Below, piece by piece: positions 15,108 to 23,574 of a stretch of DNA of 38,286 nt. The position numbers and the translations under genes were made by a program. Position 1 is the stretch's first letter. The number at the start of each line of letters is the position of its first letter. The notes beneath the pieces are model-generated. The model worked only from the letters and a program-made list of their open reading frames with translations, had not been told where the DNA came from and made no database searches. Source of the stretch: an uncultured Oscillospiraceae bacterium (lineage in GTDB: Bacteria; Bacillota; Clostridia; Oscillospirales; Acutalibacteraceae). The stretch lies in the NCBI GenBank assembly GCA_900553255.1, contig USCI01000012.1, positions 1 through 38,286 on the forward strand, read 5' to 3'.

Positions 15108-15152
15108 AAAAAAACAGGGCATTTGGTGTCTATCACACCAAATGCCCTGTTT
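15108..15152 (-). terminator. intrinsic terminator after the GGGtGRT gene
   Basis: An 18-bp perfect stem (15112-15129 / 15135-15152) with a 5-nt loop, followed on the minus strand by a T-run and then ctgtc. It lies 34 nt past the stop codon of the gene at 15186. Confidence 0.88.
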
Positions 15153-15185
15153 GTCCAAAACCCTTATTTTATGCGGCCCCGCACC

Positions 15186-16193
15186 TTATTTCAGCGCCTC
15201 GGACACCGCGACCGCGCAGGCGACGGTGGCGCCAACCATCGGGTTGTTGCCCATGCCGATGAGGCCCATCATTTCCACGTGCGCCGGCACGGAGGAGGAA
15301 CCGGCAAACTGCGCATCGCCGTGCATGCGGCCCATCGAGTCGGTTAGACCGTAGGAGGCCGGGCCGGCCGCCATGTTGTCCGGATGCAGAGTGCGGCCGG
15401 TGCCGCCGCCGGAAGCGACCGAGAAATACTTCTTGCCGTTTTCGATCGCCCACTTCTTGTAGGTGCCGGCGACCAGGTGCTGGAAGCGGGTGGGGTTGGT
15501 GGAGTTACCGGTGATGGAAACATCCACGCCCTCGTGCTGCATGATGGCGACGCCCTCAAGAACATCGTTGGCACCGTAGCACTTGACCTTCGCGCGCTCG
15601 CCGTCGGAGAAGGCCCTTTCCTCCACGATCTTCAGATCGGAGGTGAAGAAATCGTATTCGGTCTCCACATAGGTGAAGCCGTTGATACGGCTGATGATAT
15701 AGGCGGCATCCTTGCCCAGACCGTTGAGGATGACGCGCAGCGGGTTTTTGCGCACCTTGTTGGCGGTGCGGGCAATGCCGATAGCGCCTTCCGCAGCGGC
15801 AAAGGATTCGTGACCGGCCAGGAACGCGAAGCAGCCGGTTTCCTCCGAAAGCAGCATTTTACCAAGGTTGCCGTGACCCAGGCCGACCTTGCGCTGTTCC
15901 GCAACCGAACCCGGCACACAGAACGCCTGCAGGCCCTCGCCGATGACGGCGGACGCCTCGGCGGCCTCTTTCACGCCGCGCTTGAGCGCGAGCGCAACAC
16001 CCAGGGTATAGGCCCAGGAGGCGTTTTCAAACGCGATGGGCTGCACGCCCTTGACGATTGCGTCGACATCTACGCCCTTGGACAGGCACAGATCGCGGGC
16101 CGCTTCCAGGCTGCCCAGATCGTTTTCCGCAAGGAATTTTTCGATCTTGGCGATGCGGCGGTCTTTTCCTTCAAAAACTACATCGTTAGCCAT
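15186..16193 (-). CDS. GGGtGRT protein
   Basis: A 335-residue soluble protein carrying the family's name-giving motif SGGGTGRTLHPDN at about residues 259-271, with other Gly-rich stretches (GLGHGNLGKM, GLIGMGNNPMVG). Proteins of this family occur in anaerobic Firmicutes next to a NifU-like protein, exactly as here. Their biochemical role is not known to me; a link to Fe-S or sulfur chemistry is inferred from the partner. I chose the ATG at 16193 (MANDVVFEG); a second ATG four codons earlier would sit almost on the AAAGGA ribosome binding site. Confidence 0.85.
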   Translation of the reverse strand: MANDVVFEGKDRRIAKIEKFLAENDLGSLEAARDLCLSKGVDVDAIVKGVQPIAFENASWAYTLGVALALKRGVKEAAEASAVIGEGLQAFCVPGSVAEQRKVGLGHGNLGKMLLSEETGCFAFLAGHESFAAAEGAIGIARTANKVRKNPLRVILNGLGKDAAYIISRINGFTYVETEYDFFTSDLKIVEERAFSDGERAKVKCYGANDVLEGVAIMQHEGVDVSITGNSTNPTRFQHLVAGTYKKWAIENGKKYFSVASGGGTGRTLHPDNMAAGPASYGLTDSMGRMHGDAQFAGSSSVPAHVEMMGLIGMGNNPMVGATVACAVAVSEALK

Positions 16194-16219
16194 TGGTATG
16201 ACCATTCCTTTCTTCCTGA

Positions 16220-16912
16220 TTATTCCTCGCGGGGATCGATATACTTGGCCGCGCCGTCGAAACGGCCGTACTGACCGATATTTTTCTTGTAAGCTTCATT
16301 GGGTTCCATGCCGTGGCGGATATCCTCGAGCATCTTGCCCAGGCGGACAAACTGGTAGCCGATGACCTCGTTGTTTTCATCGAGCGCGATTTTAAGGACA
16401 TAGCCCTCGGCCATTTCCAGATAGCGCACACCCTTGGCGCCGGTGGAGTACATGGTACCGACCTGGGAGCGCAGACCCTTGCCGAGATCCTCAAGCCCGG
16501 CGCCGATGGACAGGCCGTCCTCGGAGAACGCGGACTGGGAGCGGCCATAGGCGAGCTGCTTGAAGATTTCACGCATCGCAACGTTGATGGCGTCGCAAAC
16601 GAGGTCGGTGTTCAGGCATTCGAGCAGCGTCTTGCCCGGCAGGATTTCCGCCGCCATCGCCGCGGAATGGGTCATGCCGGAACAGCCGATCGTCTCGACG
16701 AGCGCCTCCTGCACAATGCCCTCCTTGACGTTGAGGGTCAGTTTGCAGGTGCCCTGCTGCGGCGCGCACCAGCCGACACCGTGGGACAGTCCGGAAATGT
16801 CGCTGATCTGCTTGGACTCAACCCACCGGCCTTCTTCCGGAATGGGTGCGGGACCGTGATGCGGGCCCTTGGCCACGACACACATCTTTTCCACTTCATG
16901 GGAATAATTCAT
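16220..16912 (-). CDS. NifU/IscU-like iron-sulfur cluster scaffold protein
   Basis: A 230-residue protein. The central part (about 45-165) has the NifU_N/IscU pattern with conserved cysteines in VGWCAPQQGTCKL, ETIGCSGMTHSAAM and TDLVCDAINVAM, the expected ligands for a transient Fe-S cluster. The C-terminal 70 residues are specific to the version that pairs with GGGtGRT proteins. The ATG at 16912 has AAAGGAG 8 nt upstream. It is cotranscribed with the GGGtGRT gene 26 nt downstream. No cysteine desulfurase or SUF genes are in the window. Confidence 0.87.
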   Translation of the reverse strand: MNYSHEVEKMCVVAKGPHHGPAPIPEEGRWVESKQISDISGLSHGVGWCAPQQGTCKLTLNVKEGIVQEALVETIGCSGMTHSAAMAAEILPGKTLLECLNTDLVCDAINVAMREIFKQLAYGRSQSAFSEDGLSIGAGLEDLGKGLRSQVGTMYSTGAKGVRYLEMAEGYVLKIALDENNEVIGYQFVRLGKMLEDIRHGMEPNEAYKKNIGQYGRFDGAAKYIDPREE

Positions 16913-17013
16913 ATGCGTACTCCTTTCGGCTTTTCATGCCTTGTACTTGGGCGCGCAGCTGCTGCCGGCCGCAGAAACACAGTCGGTGGACAGGCGCTCC
17001 CTATGACGTTCCT

Positions 17014-17042
17014 ATTATACCCAATTTTTTTTCTCAGTGCAA
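17014..17042 (-). promoter_or_regulatory. promoter of the NifU-like/GGGtGRT operon
   Basis: On the minus strand TTGCAC (17042-17037), a 17-bp spacer and TATAAT (17019-17014). It leaves a 5' leader of about 95 nt with no motif I recognise. Confidence 0.75.
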
Positions 17043-17130
17043 GGCCGGCGGCCGTGGACTGACGAAAAATTAACAAATCGATTCGGGACAAGCTTTGTCC
17101 AAAATGGATAAAAAGCCGTGCCGGAGGCTG

Positions 17131-17793
17131 TCAGGGGTGTGCGGCGCTGTCCAGACAGATGTTGACGGCCGAGTGGCTGCCGAAATCGAGGATTTCCCGG
17201 CAGACATAGGGCACCGGAAAGCGAAAAAGGGGACCGTCCAGCACAACGGTATGGTATTCGCCGTTTTCACCGCAGACGTCGATACCGCGCCGCTGCATCT
17301 CCTCCACCATACCGGCGTCGAGAACTTTGCCCAAAAAGGACTGCGGCAGGTCGGCGTTGCGCACGCACTTGATAATGCAGCGATAGCCGAGTGTAAGAAT
17401 TTCAGCGGTGTTTTCGGTGCGGTCCCGCTGCCAGAGCGGATGGATGCACTGCAGGCCTGCGGCGTCGCAGCGCTCGCGGCACCAGATGCGGTGATCTTCG
17501 ATATCGATATCCCCGAATACGCAGGCCTCGGCCCCCTGTGCCCTGGCCTGTTTCAGTGTCTCTTCCATCGCTGTGTGATAATCCTCGCCGCCGGATTCGC
17601 ACAGCAGCAGCGGAATCCCCAGTGAGCGCGAAATTTCCCGCAGCAGCGGCAGATCCACCCCGTGAAACCAGGAGCGCTGCAGTTCCCGATTGACCATCAC
17701 CAGCAGTCCGGCTGCCTCATGGCCGTCCGCCAGCATTTTGTGCAGCGCCATCACGCTGTCTTTTCCTCCGCTGTACGACAGAATAAATTTCAT
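17131..17793 (-). CDS. Dph6-like adenine-nucleotide alpha hydrolase
   Basis: A 220-residue PP-loop ATP pyrophosphatase beginning MKFILSYSGGKDS, with the family motifs GEDYHTA, VFGDIDIEDHR and CGENGEYHT. In eukaryotes and archaea this family amidates diphthine on EF-2; bacteria lack diphthamide, so the bacterial members act on another, unknown substrate. The start at 17793 follows AAAGGATGCGGGCT; an ATG three codons upstream lies too close to the RBS. It is a single gene, divergent from ybaK. A short ggacaa/ttgtcc hairpin lies downstream at 17086-17100. Confidence 0.87.
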   Translation of the reverse strand: MKFILSYSGGKDSVMALHKMLADGHEAAGLLVMVNRELQRSWFHGVDLPLLREISRSLGIPLLLCESGGEDYHTAMEETLKQARAQGAEACVFGDIDIEDHRIWCRERCDAAGLQCIHPLWQRDRTENTAEILTLGYRCIIKCVRNADLPQSFLGKVLDAGMVEEMQRRGIDVCGENGEYHTVVLDGPLFRFPVPYVCREILDFGSHSAVNICLDSAAHP

Positions 17794-17910
17794 AGCCCGC
17801 ATCCTTTCCGTCCTGTTTATGTCCTCCAGCTTACCATATTCTCCGCCTGTTTTCCATAGGCGGGCCTTCCTTTTGAAAAAATCCGCACGGCACATCGGAC
17901 GCCGGGATGC

Positions 17911-17939
17911 TGGACAGCGGCCGCAGGGCATGGTATACT
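17911..17939 (+). promoter_or_regulatory. promoter of ybaK
   Basis: TGGACA (17911-17916), a 17-bp spacer and TATACT (17934-17939), giving a leader of about 120 nt before the ATG. Confidence 0.65.
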
Positions 17940-18067
17940 TATCCAAATGCAGGCGGCTTGGCCCGCCGGCGGTCTGAACGGGCAAGGGCTTTGTTTTCCG
18001 CTCACGGCAGGGGTCTGTCCCGCCGCTGCGGGTTTTCCGCGCCGGAATACGAAAGGAAGAAACAAAC

Positions 18068-18541
18068 ATGGAGAAAACCAATGTGATGCGGGTGCTGGAC
18101 GGCCGAAAGCTGCCTTACCGGAGCTTCTGCTATCTCGAAACCGGCGCGCTCAGCGGCGCGGAGGTGGCTGCGGCGCTCGGGCAGGATCCGCGCCGGGTGT
18201 TCAAAACGCTGGTGACCGAGGCGAAATCCGGGCAGCATTATGTGTTTATGATCCCGGTGGAAGAGGAGCTGGATCTGAAAAAAGCGGCACAGAGCGTGGG
18301 GGAAAAGGCGGTTTCGATGCTCAAGGCCAAGGAGCTGCTGCCGCTGACCGGCTATGTTCACGGCGGCTGCTCGCCGGTCGGCATGAAAAAACCGTTTCGC
18401 ACGGTGCTCCACCGCAGCGCGCAGGATTTTGAGGAAATCCTGTTCAGCGCGGGAAAAATCGGCTATCAGGTGGAGATGCGTCCGGAGGATCTGCAGAAGG
18501 TGGTTCCGTTTTTGTATGCGGATGTGATTGTGGACGCATGA
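18068..18541 (+). CDS. ybaK: Cys-tRNA(Pro)/Cys-tRNA(Cys) deacylase (YbaK/EbsC family)
   Basis: A 157-residue editing protein that hydrolyses mischarged Cys-tRNA(Pro) in trans. It shows the family's conserved pieces: RVFKTLV near residue 43, the lysine-rich KKAAQSVGEKAVSM segment, and GYVHGGCSPVGMKK (about 95-108), whose Gly-Gly-Cys-Ser-Pro turn lines the active site. The length is normal. AAAGGAAG precedes the ATG. polA starts 63 nt downstream in the same direction and may share the transcript. Confidence 0.92.
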   Translation: MEKTNVMRVLDGRKLPYRSFCYLETGALSGAEVAAALGQDPRRVFKTLVTEAKSGQHYVFMIPVEEELDLKKAAQSVGEKAVSMLKAKELLPLTGYVHGGCSPVGMKKPFRTVLHRSAQDFEEILFSAGKIGYQVEMRPEDLQKVVPFLYADVIVDA

Positions 18542-18604
18542 CCGCGTTTTTTGCCGGAGGTTTGGCATACTAATCGGGGAAAACCCATAAGGGAGGCGGA
18601 CGCC

Positions 18605-21280
18605 ATGCGTCTATTAGTGCTCGACGGCAACAGCATCATCAACCGTGCGTTTTATGGGGTGAAGCCCCTGACCACCAAGGACGGGCTGTACACCAACGCG
18701 CTGTACGGATTTTTGAATATTTATCAGAAGCTGTGTGAGCAGGTGCAGCCGGATCATGTGGCGGCGGCATTTGACCTGGCCGCGCCCACCTTCCGCCACC
18801 GGAAGTACGCGGAATACAAGGCGGGGCGCCGGCATATGCCGGAGGAGCTGGCCCAGCAGCTGCCGCTTTGTAAGGAGCTGCTCCGCCTGATGGGACTGAC
18901 GGTGGTGGAAAAGGAGGGGTATGAGGCGGACGACATCCTCGGCACCCTGTCCGCCGCCGCGGCAGCGCAGGGCGGGGACTGTTTTATCGCCACCGGGGAC
19001 CGGGATTCGCTGCAGCTTGTGGGCGAGCATGTCACCGTGCTGCTGGCTGCGACCAAAATGGGGCGGCCGGAGACGACGGTATATGATCCGGCGGCGGTGC
19101 GGGAGAAGTACGGGCTGTCCCCGGAGCAGCTGATCGACCTCAAGGCGCTGATGGGGGATACCAGCGACAATATTCCCGGCGTACCGGGTGTGGGGGAGAA
19201 AACCGCACTCGACCTGATGCAGCGCTTTCATTCGCTCGATGAAATCTACCGGGATCTGGATACGCTGGATATCCGGGACAACCTGCGGCAGAAGCTGGCG
19301 AACGGCCGGGACAGCGCGCTGCTCAGCCGGGAGCTGGGTACCATCTGCCGGACGGCGCCGGTGGATACCGATATGCAGGCGTATGCGATGCGCGCGGCGG
19401 ATACAGCCGGGCTTGCGCAGCTGCTCACCCGGCTGGAGTTCTTCAAGCAGCTGGAAAAGCTGGGGCTGGACGGCCAGGCGCCGACACCGGCGCTCGAGGC
19501 GAACCTGCCTGTCCGGGTGAATGTCGTCGGGGATGCGGCGCTGGACGGTTTGCTGGACAAGGTAAAGGCACAGGGAGAGCTGACCCTCCTGCCGATTTAC
19601 CGGGGGGGAGCCATCGCCGCCTTCTGTGTGGCGGCGGACGGCGTGGTGGCGTCCGTTTTGGCGGATACGCCGGCTTTTGACCGCCTGCTGGAGCTGATCG
19701 AAGACCCCGGTGTGAAAAAATACACCCACGACGCCAAGGCACTTCACGGCGGTATGCTGCGGCTGTCCCGGCGTGCGCAGAATATAGCGTTCGATACCCT
19801 TCTCGCCGGCTATCTGCTCAACCCACTGTCCTCCGGCTATGCGCTTTCCCGCCTGTGCCAGGAATACGGGGTTGCCCTGCCGGAGCTGTCCGGCGCACCG
19901 GAGCAGACGCCGGTACCGGAGGAGCAGGCACAGCTGTCGTTTGAAACGCTCGAGGACGCACCGGCGGAAGCGCCGGTCGTATCCGCAGACGATCTGCGGC
20001 TCGCCGCCGCACTGCCAGGAGCGGTGAAGGCGCTCGGCGCAGAAATTGCCGCCCAGGGACAGGAAAAGCTGCTCGTCGAAATGGAAATCCCGCTGGCCGG
20101 CGTGCTGGCGGATATGGAGCGCATCGGGTTCCTGGTGGACGGCCCGGCGATTGCCGAATTCGGCCGGGTGCTGCAGACGCGCATAGACGACGTACAGCGG
20201 CAGATCACCGAGGCGGTGGGCTACAGCTTCAACCTGAATTCTCCCAAGCAGCTGGGTAAGGCGCTGTTCGAGGATCTCGGCCTGCCGGCCAAAAAGAAGA
20301 CCAAGTCCGGCTATTCCACCAACGCCGAGGTGCTGGAGAGCCTGCGGGACGCGCATCCGGTGGTGGGGATGCTTCTGGATTACCGCATGCTCTCCAAGCT
20401 CAATTCCACCTATTGCGAAGGGCTGCTCAAGGTGATCGGTCCGGACGGGCGGATCCATTCCTCCTTCAACCAGACCGAGACCCGCACCGGGCGGATATCG
20501 TCCACCGAGCCGAACCTGCAGAACATCCCGGTGCGGCAGGAGCTTGGCCGGGAGCTGCGGCGGTTTTTCCGTGCGCCGGACGGCTGGCTGCTGTGCGACG
20601 CGGACTATTCCCAGATCGAGCTGCGGGTGCTCGCCCACATGGCGGATGACCCGACCATGATCGAGGCGTTCAACACCGATATGGATATTCACCGCATCAC
20701 CGCTTCGCAGGTGTTCGGTGTGCCGGAGGAGCTGGTGACCCCGCTGATGCGCTCGCGGGCCAAGGCGGTCAATTTCGGTATTGTCTACGGCATCGGCGCG
20801 CACTCCCTTTCGCAGGATATCGGCGTTTCGTATGGGGAAGCTAAGCAGTATATCGACGATTATCTGCGGCATTACAGCGCGGTGGCCGGCTTTATGAACC
20901 GCATGATCGAGCAGGCGAAGGCGAACGGCTACGCTGAAACCCTGTTCGGCAGGCGCCGTCCGCTGCCGGAGCTCAAGGCGGGCAACGGCGTCACCCGGGC
21001 ATTCGGGGAGCGGGTCGCGCGCAATATGCCGATTCAGGGCACCGCCGCGGATATCATCAAAATCGCGATGGTGCGGGTGCACCGCCGCCTGCGTGAAGAG
21101 GGTATGCAGGCGCGCCTGATCCTGCAGGTGCACGACGAGCTGATCGTCGAAGCGCCGGCGGACGAGACGGAAAAGGCTTCGCTGCTGCTTAAGGAAGAGA
21201 TGGAGGCTGCCGCGGATCTGAAGGTGAAGCTGAGCGTGGACGTGCACACCGGCAGCACCTGGTATGCGGCGAAGGGCTGA
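18605..21280 (+). CDS. polA: DNA polymerase I
   Basis: An 891-residue enzyme of normal length. Residues 1 to about 285 form the 5'-3' exonuclease (AFDLAAPTFRH, EADDILGTL, GDRDSLQL, GDTSDNIPGVPGVGEKTA). Residues about 310-480 have the 3'-5' exonuclease fold but lack the catalytic Asp-x-Glu pair, so proofreading is probably absent, as in Bacillus-type Pol I. Residues about 500-891 are the polymerase: motif A DADYSQIELR (from 665), motif B RAKAVNFGIVYG, motif C HDE (843-845). The ATG at 18605 follows GGGAGGCGGACGCC. It acts in Okazaki-fragment maturation and repair synthesis. Confidence 0.97.
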   Translation: MRLLVLDGNSIINRAFYGVKPLTTKDGLYTNALYGFLNIYQKLCEQVQPDHVAAAFDLAAPTFRHRKYAEYKAGRRHMPEELAQQLPLCKELLRLMGLTVVEKEGYEADDILGTLSAAAAAQGGDCFIATGDRDSLQLVGEHVTVLLAATKMGRPETTVYDPAAVREKYGLSPEQLIDLKALMGDTSDNIPGVPGVGEKTALDLMQRFHSLDEIYRDLDTLDIRDNLRQKLANGRDSALLSRELGTICRTAPVDTDMQAYAMRAADTAGLAQLLTRLEFFKQLEKLGLDGQAPTPALEANLPVRVNVVGDAALDGLLDKVKAQGELTLLPIYRGGAIAAFCVAADGVVASVLADTPAFDRLLELIEDPGVKKYTHDAKALHGGMLRLSRRAQNIAFDTLLAGYLLNPLSSGYALSRLCQEYGVALPELSGAPEQTPVPEEQAQLSFETLEDAPAEAPVVSADDLRLAAALPGAVKALGAEIAAQGQEKLLVEMEIPLAGVLADMERIGFLVDGPAIAEFGRVLQTRIDDVQRQITEAVGYSFNLNSPKQLGKALFEDLGLPAKKKTKSGYSTNAEVLESLRDAHPVVGMLLDYRMLSKLNSTYCEGLLKVIGPDGRIHSSFNQTETRTGRISSTEPNLQNIPVRQELGRELRRFFRAPDGWLLCDADYSQIELRVLAHMADDPTMIEAFNTDMDIHRITASQVFGVPEELVTPLMRSRAKAVNFGIVYGIGAHSLSQDIGVSYGEAKQYIDDYLRHYSAVAGFMNRMIEQAKANGYAETLFGRRRPLPELKAGNGVTRAFGERVARNMPIQGTAADIIKIAMVRVHRRLREEGMQARLILQVHDELIVEAPADETEKASLLLKEEMEAAADLKVKLSVDVHTGSTWYAAKG

Positions 21281-21302
21281 CGAAGGGACGGGGGACGATC
21301 GG

Positions 21303-21821
21303 ATGGCAGGGGACAGCATGAAGTCCGGCCGTGCTGCGGCGGCGACGGCGTATACCGGCGGGGCGCTGCTGTTCCTTTCTGCGGCGTGCTACGGCTATAT
21401 CGTCGGGAAAAGCTGGATGTATACGTCGGCAAGCGTGGCGGTGAGCACCGGCGGGCTGGAAATGGTTTTTTCTCCGTCTCTTCTGACCACGCTGCTGTAC
21501 CTGTTGCCGCTGTGTACGCTGATCGCGGCGGCGGTGCTGGCGGTTGCCGGCGGAAAATGCCGGCGCCGCACGCCGGTGTTCTGGTCGCTGGCGATGCTCG
21601 TGATCGCCGGAATCGCGTATAAGCTGCTTCCGCCGAACGCCTTTGCTGTGTCGTACTACGTGCTTTATCGGTCGTATCCGCTGCTGCAGGGGCTGGCCGC
21701 GCACGGCATAACGCTGTCCGGCCTGTTTTACCTTCTGGGGCTGATCCTGCTGCTGGTATTTATGGGGATCTGCCCTTCGCATAAAAAAGTCAATAAAGGA
21801 GTGATTGAGCATGAAGCCTGA
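21303..21821 (+). CDS. four-span membrane protein of unknown function
   Basis: A 172-residue protein with four hydrophobic segments (about residues 12-35, 55-80, 88-108 and 130-155) and a short basic C-terminus. No family is recognised. The start is uncertain: ATG 21303 is preceded by a G-rich stretch, ATG 21318 by AGGGGACAGC. It begins 22 nt after polA and its 3' end overlaps the hydrolase start by 11 nt, so it is probably cotranscribed with both. Confidence 0.65.
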   Translation: MAGDSMKSGRAAAATAYTGGALLFLSAACYGYIVGKSWMYTSASVAVSTGGLEMVFSPSLLTTLLYLLPLCTLIAAAVLAVAGGKCRRRTPVFWSLAMLVIAGIAYKLLPPNAFAVSYYVLYRSYPLLQGLAAHGITLSGLFYLLGLILLLVFMGICPSHKKVNKGVIEHEA

Positions 21822-22734
21822 AGAAATCACCTTTACCGGGTCGGACGGGGCCACCACCCTGTATGCCTCGGTGTGGGAGCCGGAAGGGGAGTGCCGCGGC
21901 ACGGTGCAGATCTGCCACGGCATGAGTGAACATATCGGCCGTTACCGCTGGCTGGCGGAGCAGCTCACCGCGCATGGCTACCGGGTGTGCGGGGACGACC
22001 ATCTCGGCCACGGCCGCACCGCGCAGCGGGAGGAGGATCTCGGCTATTTCGGGGCGAAGGACGGCTGGAAGCATCTGATCGAGGATGAGCATCTGCTTTT
22101 CGGTATCATGCGGCAGCGCGCGCCGGAGCAGCCGTATTTTTTGCTCGGCCACAGCATGGGGTCGTTTATTACCCGCGCGTACATCACCCGGTTCGGCGAG
22201 GAGCTGAACGGCTATATCTGCTGCGGCACCTCAGGGCGTAACCCGCTGGTGAAGCCGGCAAGGGTGATGGCCGCGCTCGTTTCGGTGTTTTCCGGCCCGA
22301 AAAAGACGGGTAAATTCCTTGACCGGATGGCGTTCAAGGATTATAACAGCCGCTACGAAAACGTGGTCACCGGCCACGAATGGCTTTCGCGGGATCAGGC
22401 GGTGTACGCGGAGTTTGCCGGCGATCCGAAATCCGGTTTTGTGTTCAAGAATGCGGGATTCCGCGACCTGTTCCATCTGCTCGACAGTGTGACCGGACGA
22501 AAATGGAGCGACCGGATCCCGAAGGGGCTGCCGATCCTGCTGCTTTCGGGCGATGCGGACCCGGTGGGCCAGTACGGCGAAGGGGTAAAGGAGGTTTACG
22601 GCTGGATCCGTGAATCGGGCGTGAAGGATGTGCAGCTCAAGCTGTACCCGGACGCGCGGCATGAGCTGCATAACGAGCTGTGCCGGGAGGAGTTTGCCGG
22701 CGATGTCATCGCCTTCCTGGAAGCGCATCGCTGA
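21811..22734 (+). CDS. alpha/beta hydrolase, monoacylglycerol lipase-like
   Basis: A 307-residue serine hydrolase of the Hydrolase_4 (lysophospholipase/monoglyceride lipase) group. It shows the oxyanion-side motif CHGMSEHIGRY (about 35-45), nucleophile elbow GHSMG (about 112-116), acid in SGDADPVG and the catalytic His in DARHELHNE. There is no signal peptide, so it acts inside the cell. The ATG at 21811 follows AAAGGAG. The physiological ester is unknown. Confidence 0.88.
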   Translation: MKPEEITFTGSDGATTLYASVWEPEGECRGTVQICHGMSEHIGRYRWLAEQLTAHGYRVCGDDHLGHGRTAQREEDLGYFGAKDGWKHLIEDEHLLFGIMRQRAPEQPYFLLGHSMGSFITRAYITRFGEELNGYICCGTSGRNPLVKPARVMAALVSVFSGPKKTGKFLDRMAFKDYNSRYENVVTGHEWLSRDQAVYAEFAGDPKSGFVFKNAGFRDLFHLLDSVTGRKWSDRIPKGLPILLLSGDADPVGQYGEGVKEVYGWIRESGVKDVQLKLYPDARHELHNELCREEFAGDVIAFLEAHR

Positions 22735-22737
22735 TGG

Positions 22738-22766
22738 TTGCGAAGCCGCCGGTGGTGTGCTATACT
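22738..22766 (+). promoter_or_regulatory. promoter of folE
   Basis: TTGCGA (22738-22743), a 17-bp spacer and TATACT (22761-22766), 38 nt before the folE start. Confidence 0.65.
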
Positions 22767-22803
22767 GTGACGGTAATTGTGTCGCGGGGGAGGCGGCTTG
22801 TGT

Positions 22804-23361
22804 ATGGATAAGAAACGCATTGAGGCCGCGGTGCGGGAGATCCTGCTCGCGGTGGGGGAGGATCCGGACCGGGAAGGGCTGGCGGAGACGCCGCGCCGGG
22901 TAGCGGATATGTATGCGGAGGTGTTCTCCGGCCTGGAGGAGGATCCGCGGAAGCATCTGAAAATGTTCACCGAAAGCCATCATGACGAGATGGTGACGGT
23001 GCGGGATATCCCGTTGTATTCGATGTGCGAGCATCATCTGATGCCGTTCACCGGTGTCGCACATATCGCCTACATTCCGAAGGACGGGAAGGTGATCGGG
23101 CTGTCGAAGCTCGCGCGGATCGTGAACTGTTATGCCCGCCGGCCGCAGCTGCAGGAGCGGCTGACCGCGCAGGTGGCGGATTTTCTGCAGAAGGAGCTGC
23201 AGCCGCAGGGAGTGGCGGTGATTATTGAAGCAGAGCATTTGTGCATGACGATGCGCGGGGCGAGGGCAGCTGGTGCGCGGACGCAGACCTCTGCGCTGCG
23301 CGGCCTGATGAAATCGGACGTGCGTACCCGTGCGGAAGCACTGTCGCTGCTGACAAGATGA
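22804..23361 (+). CDS. folE: GTP cyclohydrolase I
   Basis: A 185-residue type I enzyme converting GTP to 7,8-dihydroneopterin triphosphate, the entry step of folate and of queuosine precursors. Zinc and active-site motifs are intact: MCEHHLMPF (Cys and His ligands), GLSKLARIVNCYARRPQLQE, and CMTMRGAR with the third zinc ligand. The start at 22804 has GGGAGG about 10 nt upstream. It has its own promoter and terminator and no other folate genes next to it. Confidence 0.96.
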   Translation: MDKKRIEAAVREILLAVGEDPDREGLAETPRRVADMYAEVFSGLEEDPRKHLKMFTESHHDEMVTVRDIPLYSMCEHHLMPFTGVAHIAYIPKDGKVIGLSKLARIVNCYARRPQLQERLTAQVADFLQKELQPQGVAVIIEAEHLCMTMRGARAAGARTQTSALRGLMKSDVRTRAEALSLLTR

Positions 23362-23364
23362 AGA

Positions 23365-23408
23365 AAAACCGGGGAGCGGGAGAAAAAATTCTCCTGCTCC
23401 CCGGTTTT
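23365..23408 (+). terminator. intrinsic terminator of folE
   Basis: A 13-bp stem (aaaaccggggagc / gctccccggtttt) continued by ggagaa/ttctcc across a one-base mismatch. The right arm ends in tttt, followed by gtatt. Confidence 0.85.
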
Positions 23409-23430
23409 GTATTGGCAAGCGGATAAACAA

Positions 23431-23512
23431 GTTTTGGGCCGCCTTTTTCAAAAGGCGGTAGGGTGCCGGGGCAAAGCCCCGGCTCGCGTCCCGCAGGACG
23501 CGAAAGGCTTAA
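23431..23512 (+). repeat. dispersed three-hairpin repeat, copy B
   Basis: Three consecutive hairpins: ccgcctttt/aaaaggcgg (23439-23458), gccggggc-aaa-gccccggc (23465-23483) and cgcgtcc-cgca-ggacgcg (23485-23502). The first hairpin and its flanks match bases 1-34 in inverted orientation. It lies between the convergent folE and malic enzyme genes. Confidence 0.6.
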
Positions 23513-23534
23513 GAAAACAAAGCGCAGGAGGGTA

Positions 23535-23563
23535 GCCGAAACCTTCCGGGGGAAGGTTTCGGC
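23535..23563. terminator. hairpin at the end of the malic enzyme gene
   Basis: A 13-bp perfect stem gccgaaaccttcc / ggaaggtttcggc with a ggg loop, 12 nt beyond the malic enzyme stop. T-rich tracts are weak on both sides (ttattt on plus), so it may work with copy B of the repeat as a bidirectional terminator. Confidence 0.55.
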
Positions 23564-23574
23564 TTATTTCGTAC

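Noticed and set aside
16913..17013. The roughly 95-nt leader of the NifU-like gene as a riboswitch
   Set aside because: No conserved riboswitch core or terminator/anti-terminator pair is visible.
18614..21319. A 901-codon open frame antisense to polA
   Set aside because: It mirrors the polA gene in the complementary strand, is rich in Arg/His/Gln without domains, and results from high GC codon bias.
23439..23502. The three hairpins as a CRISPR array
   Set aside because: The hairpins differ from one another and there are no regularly spaced identical repeats or cas genes.
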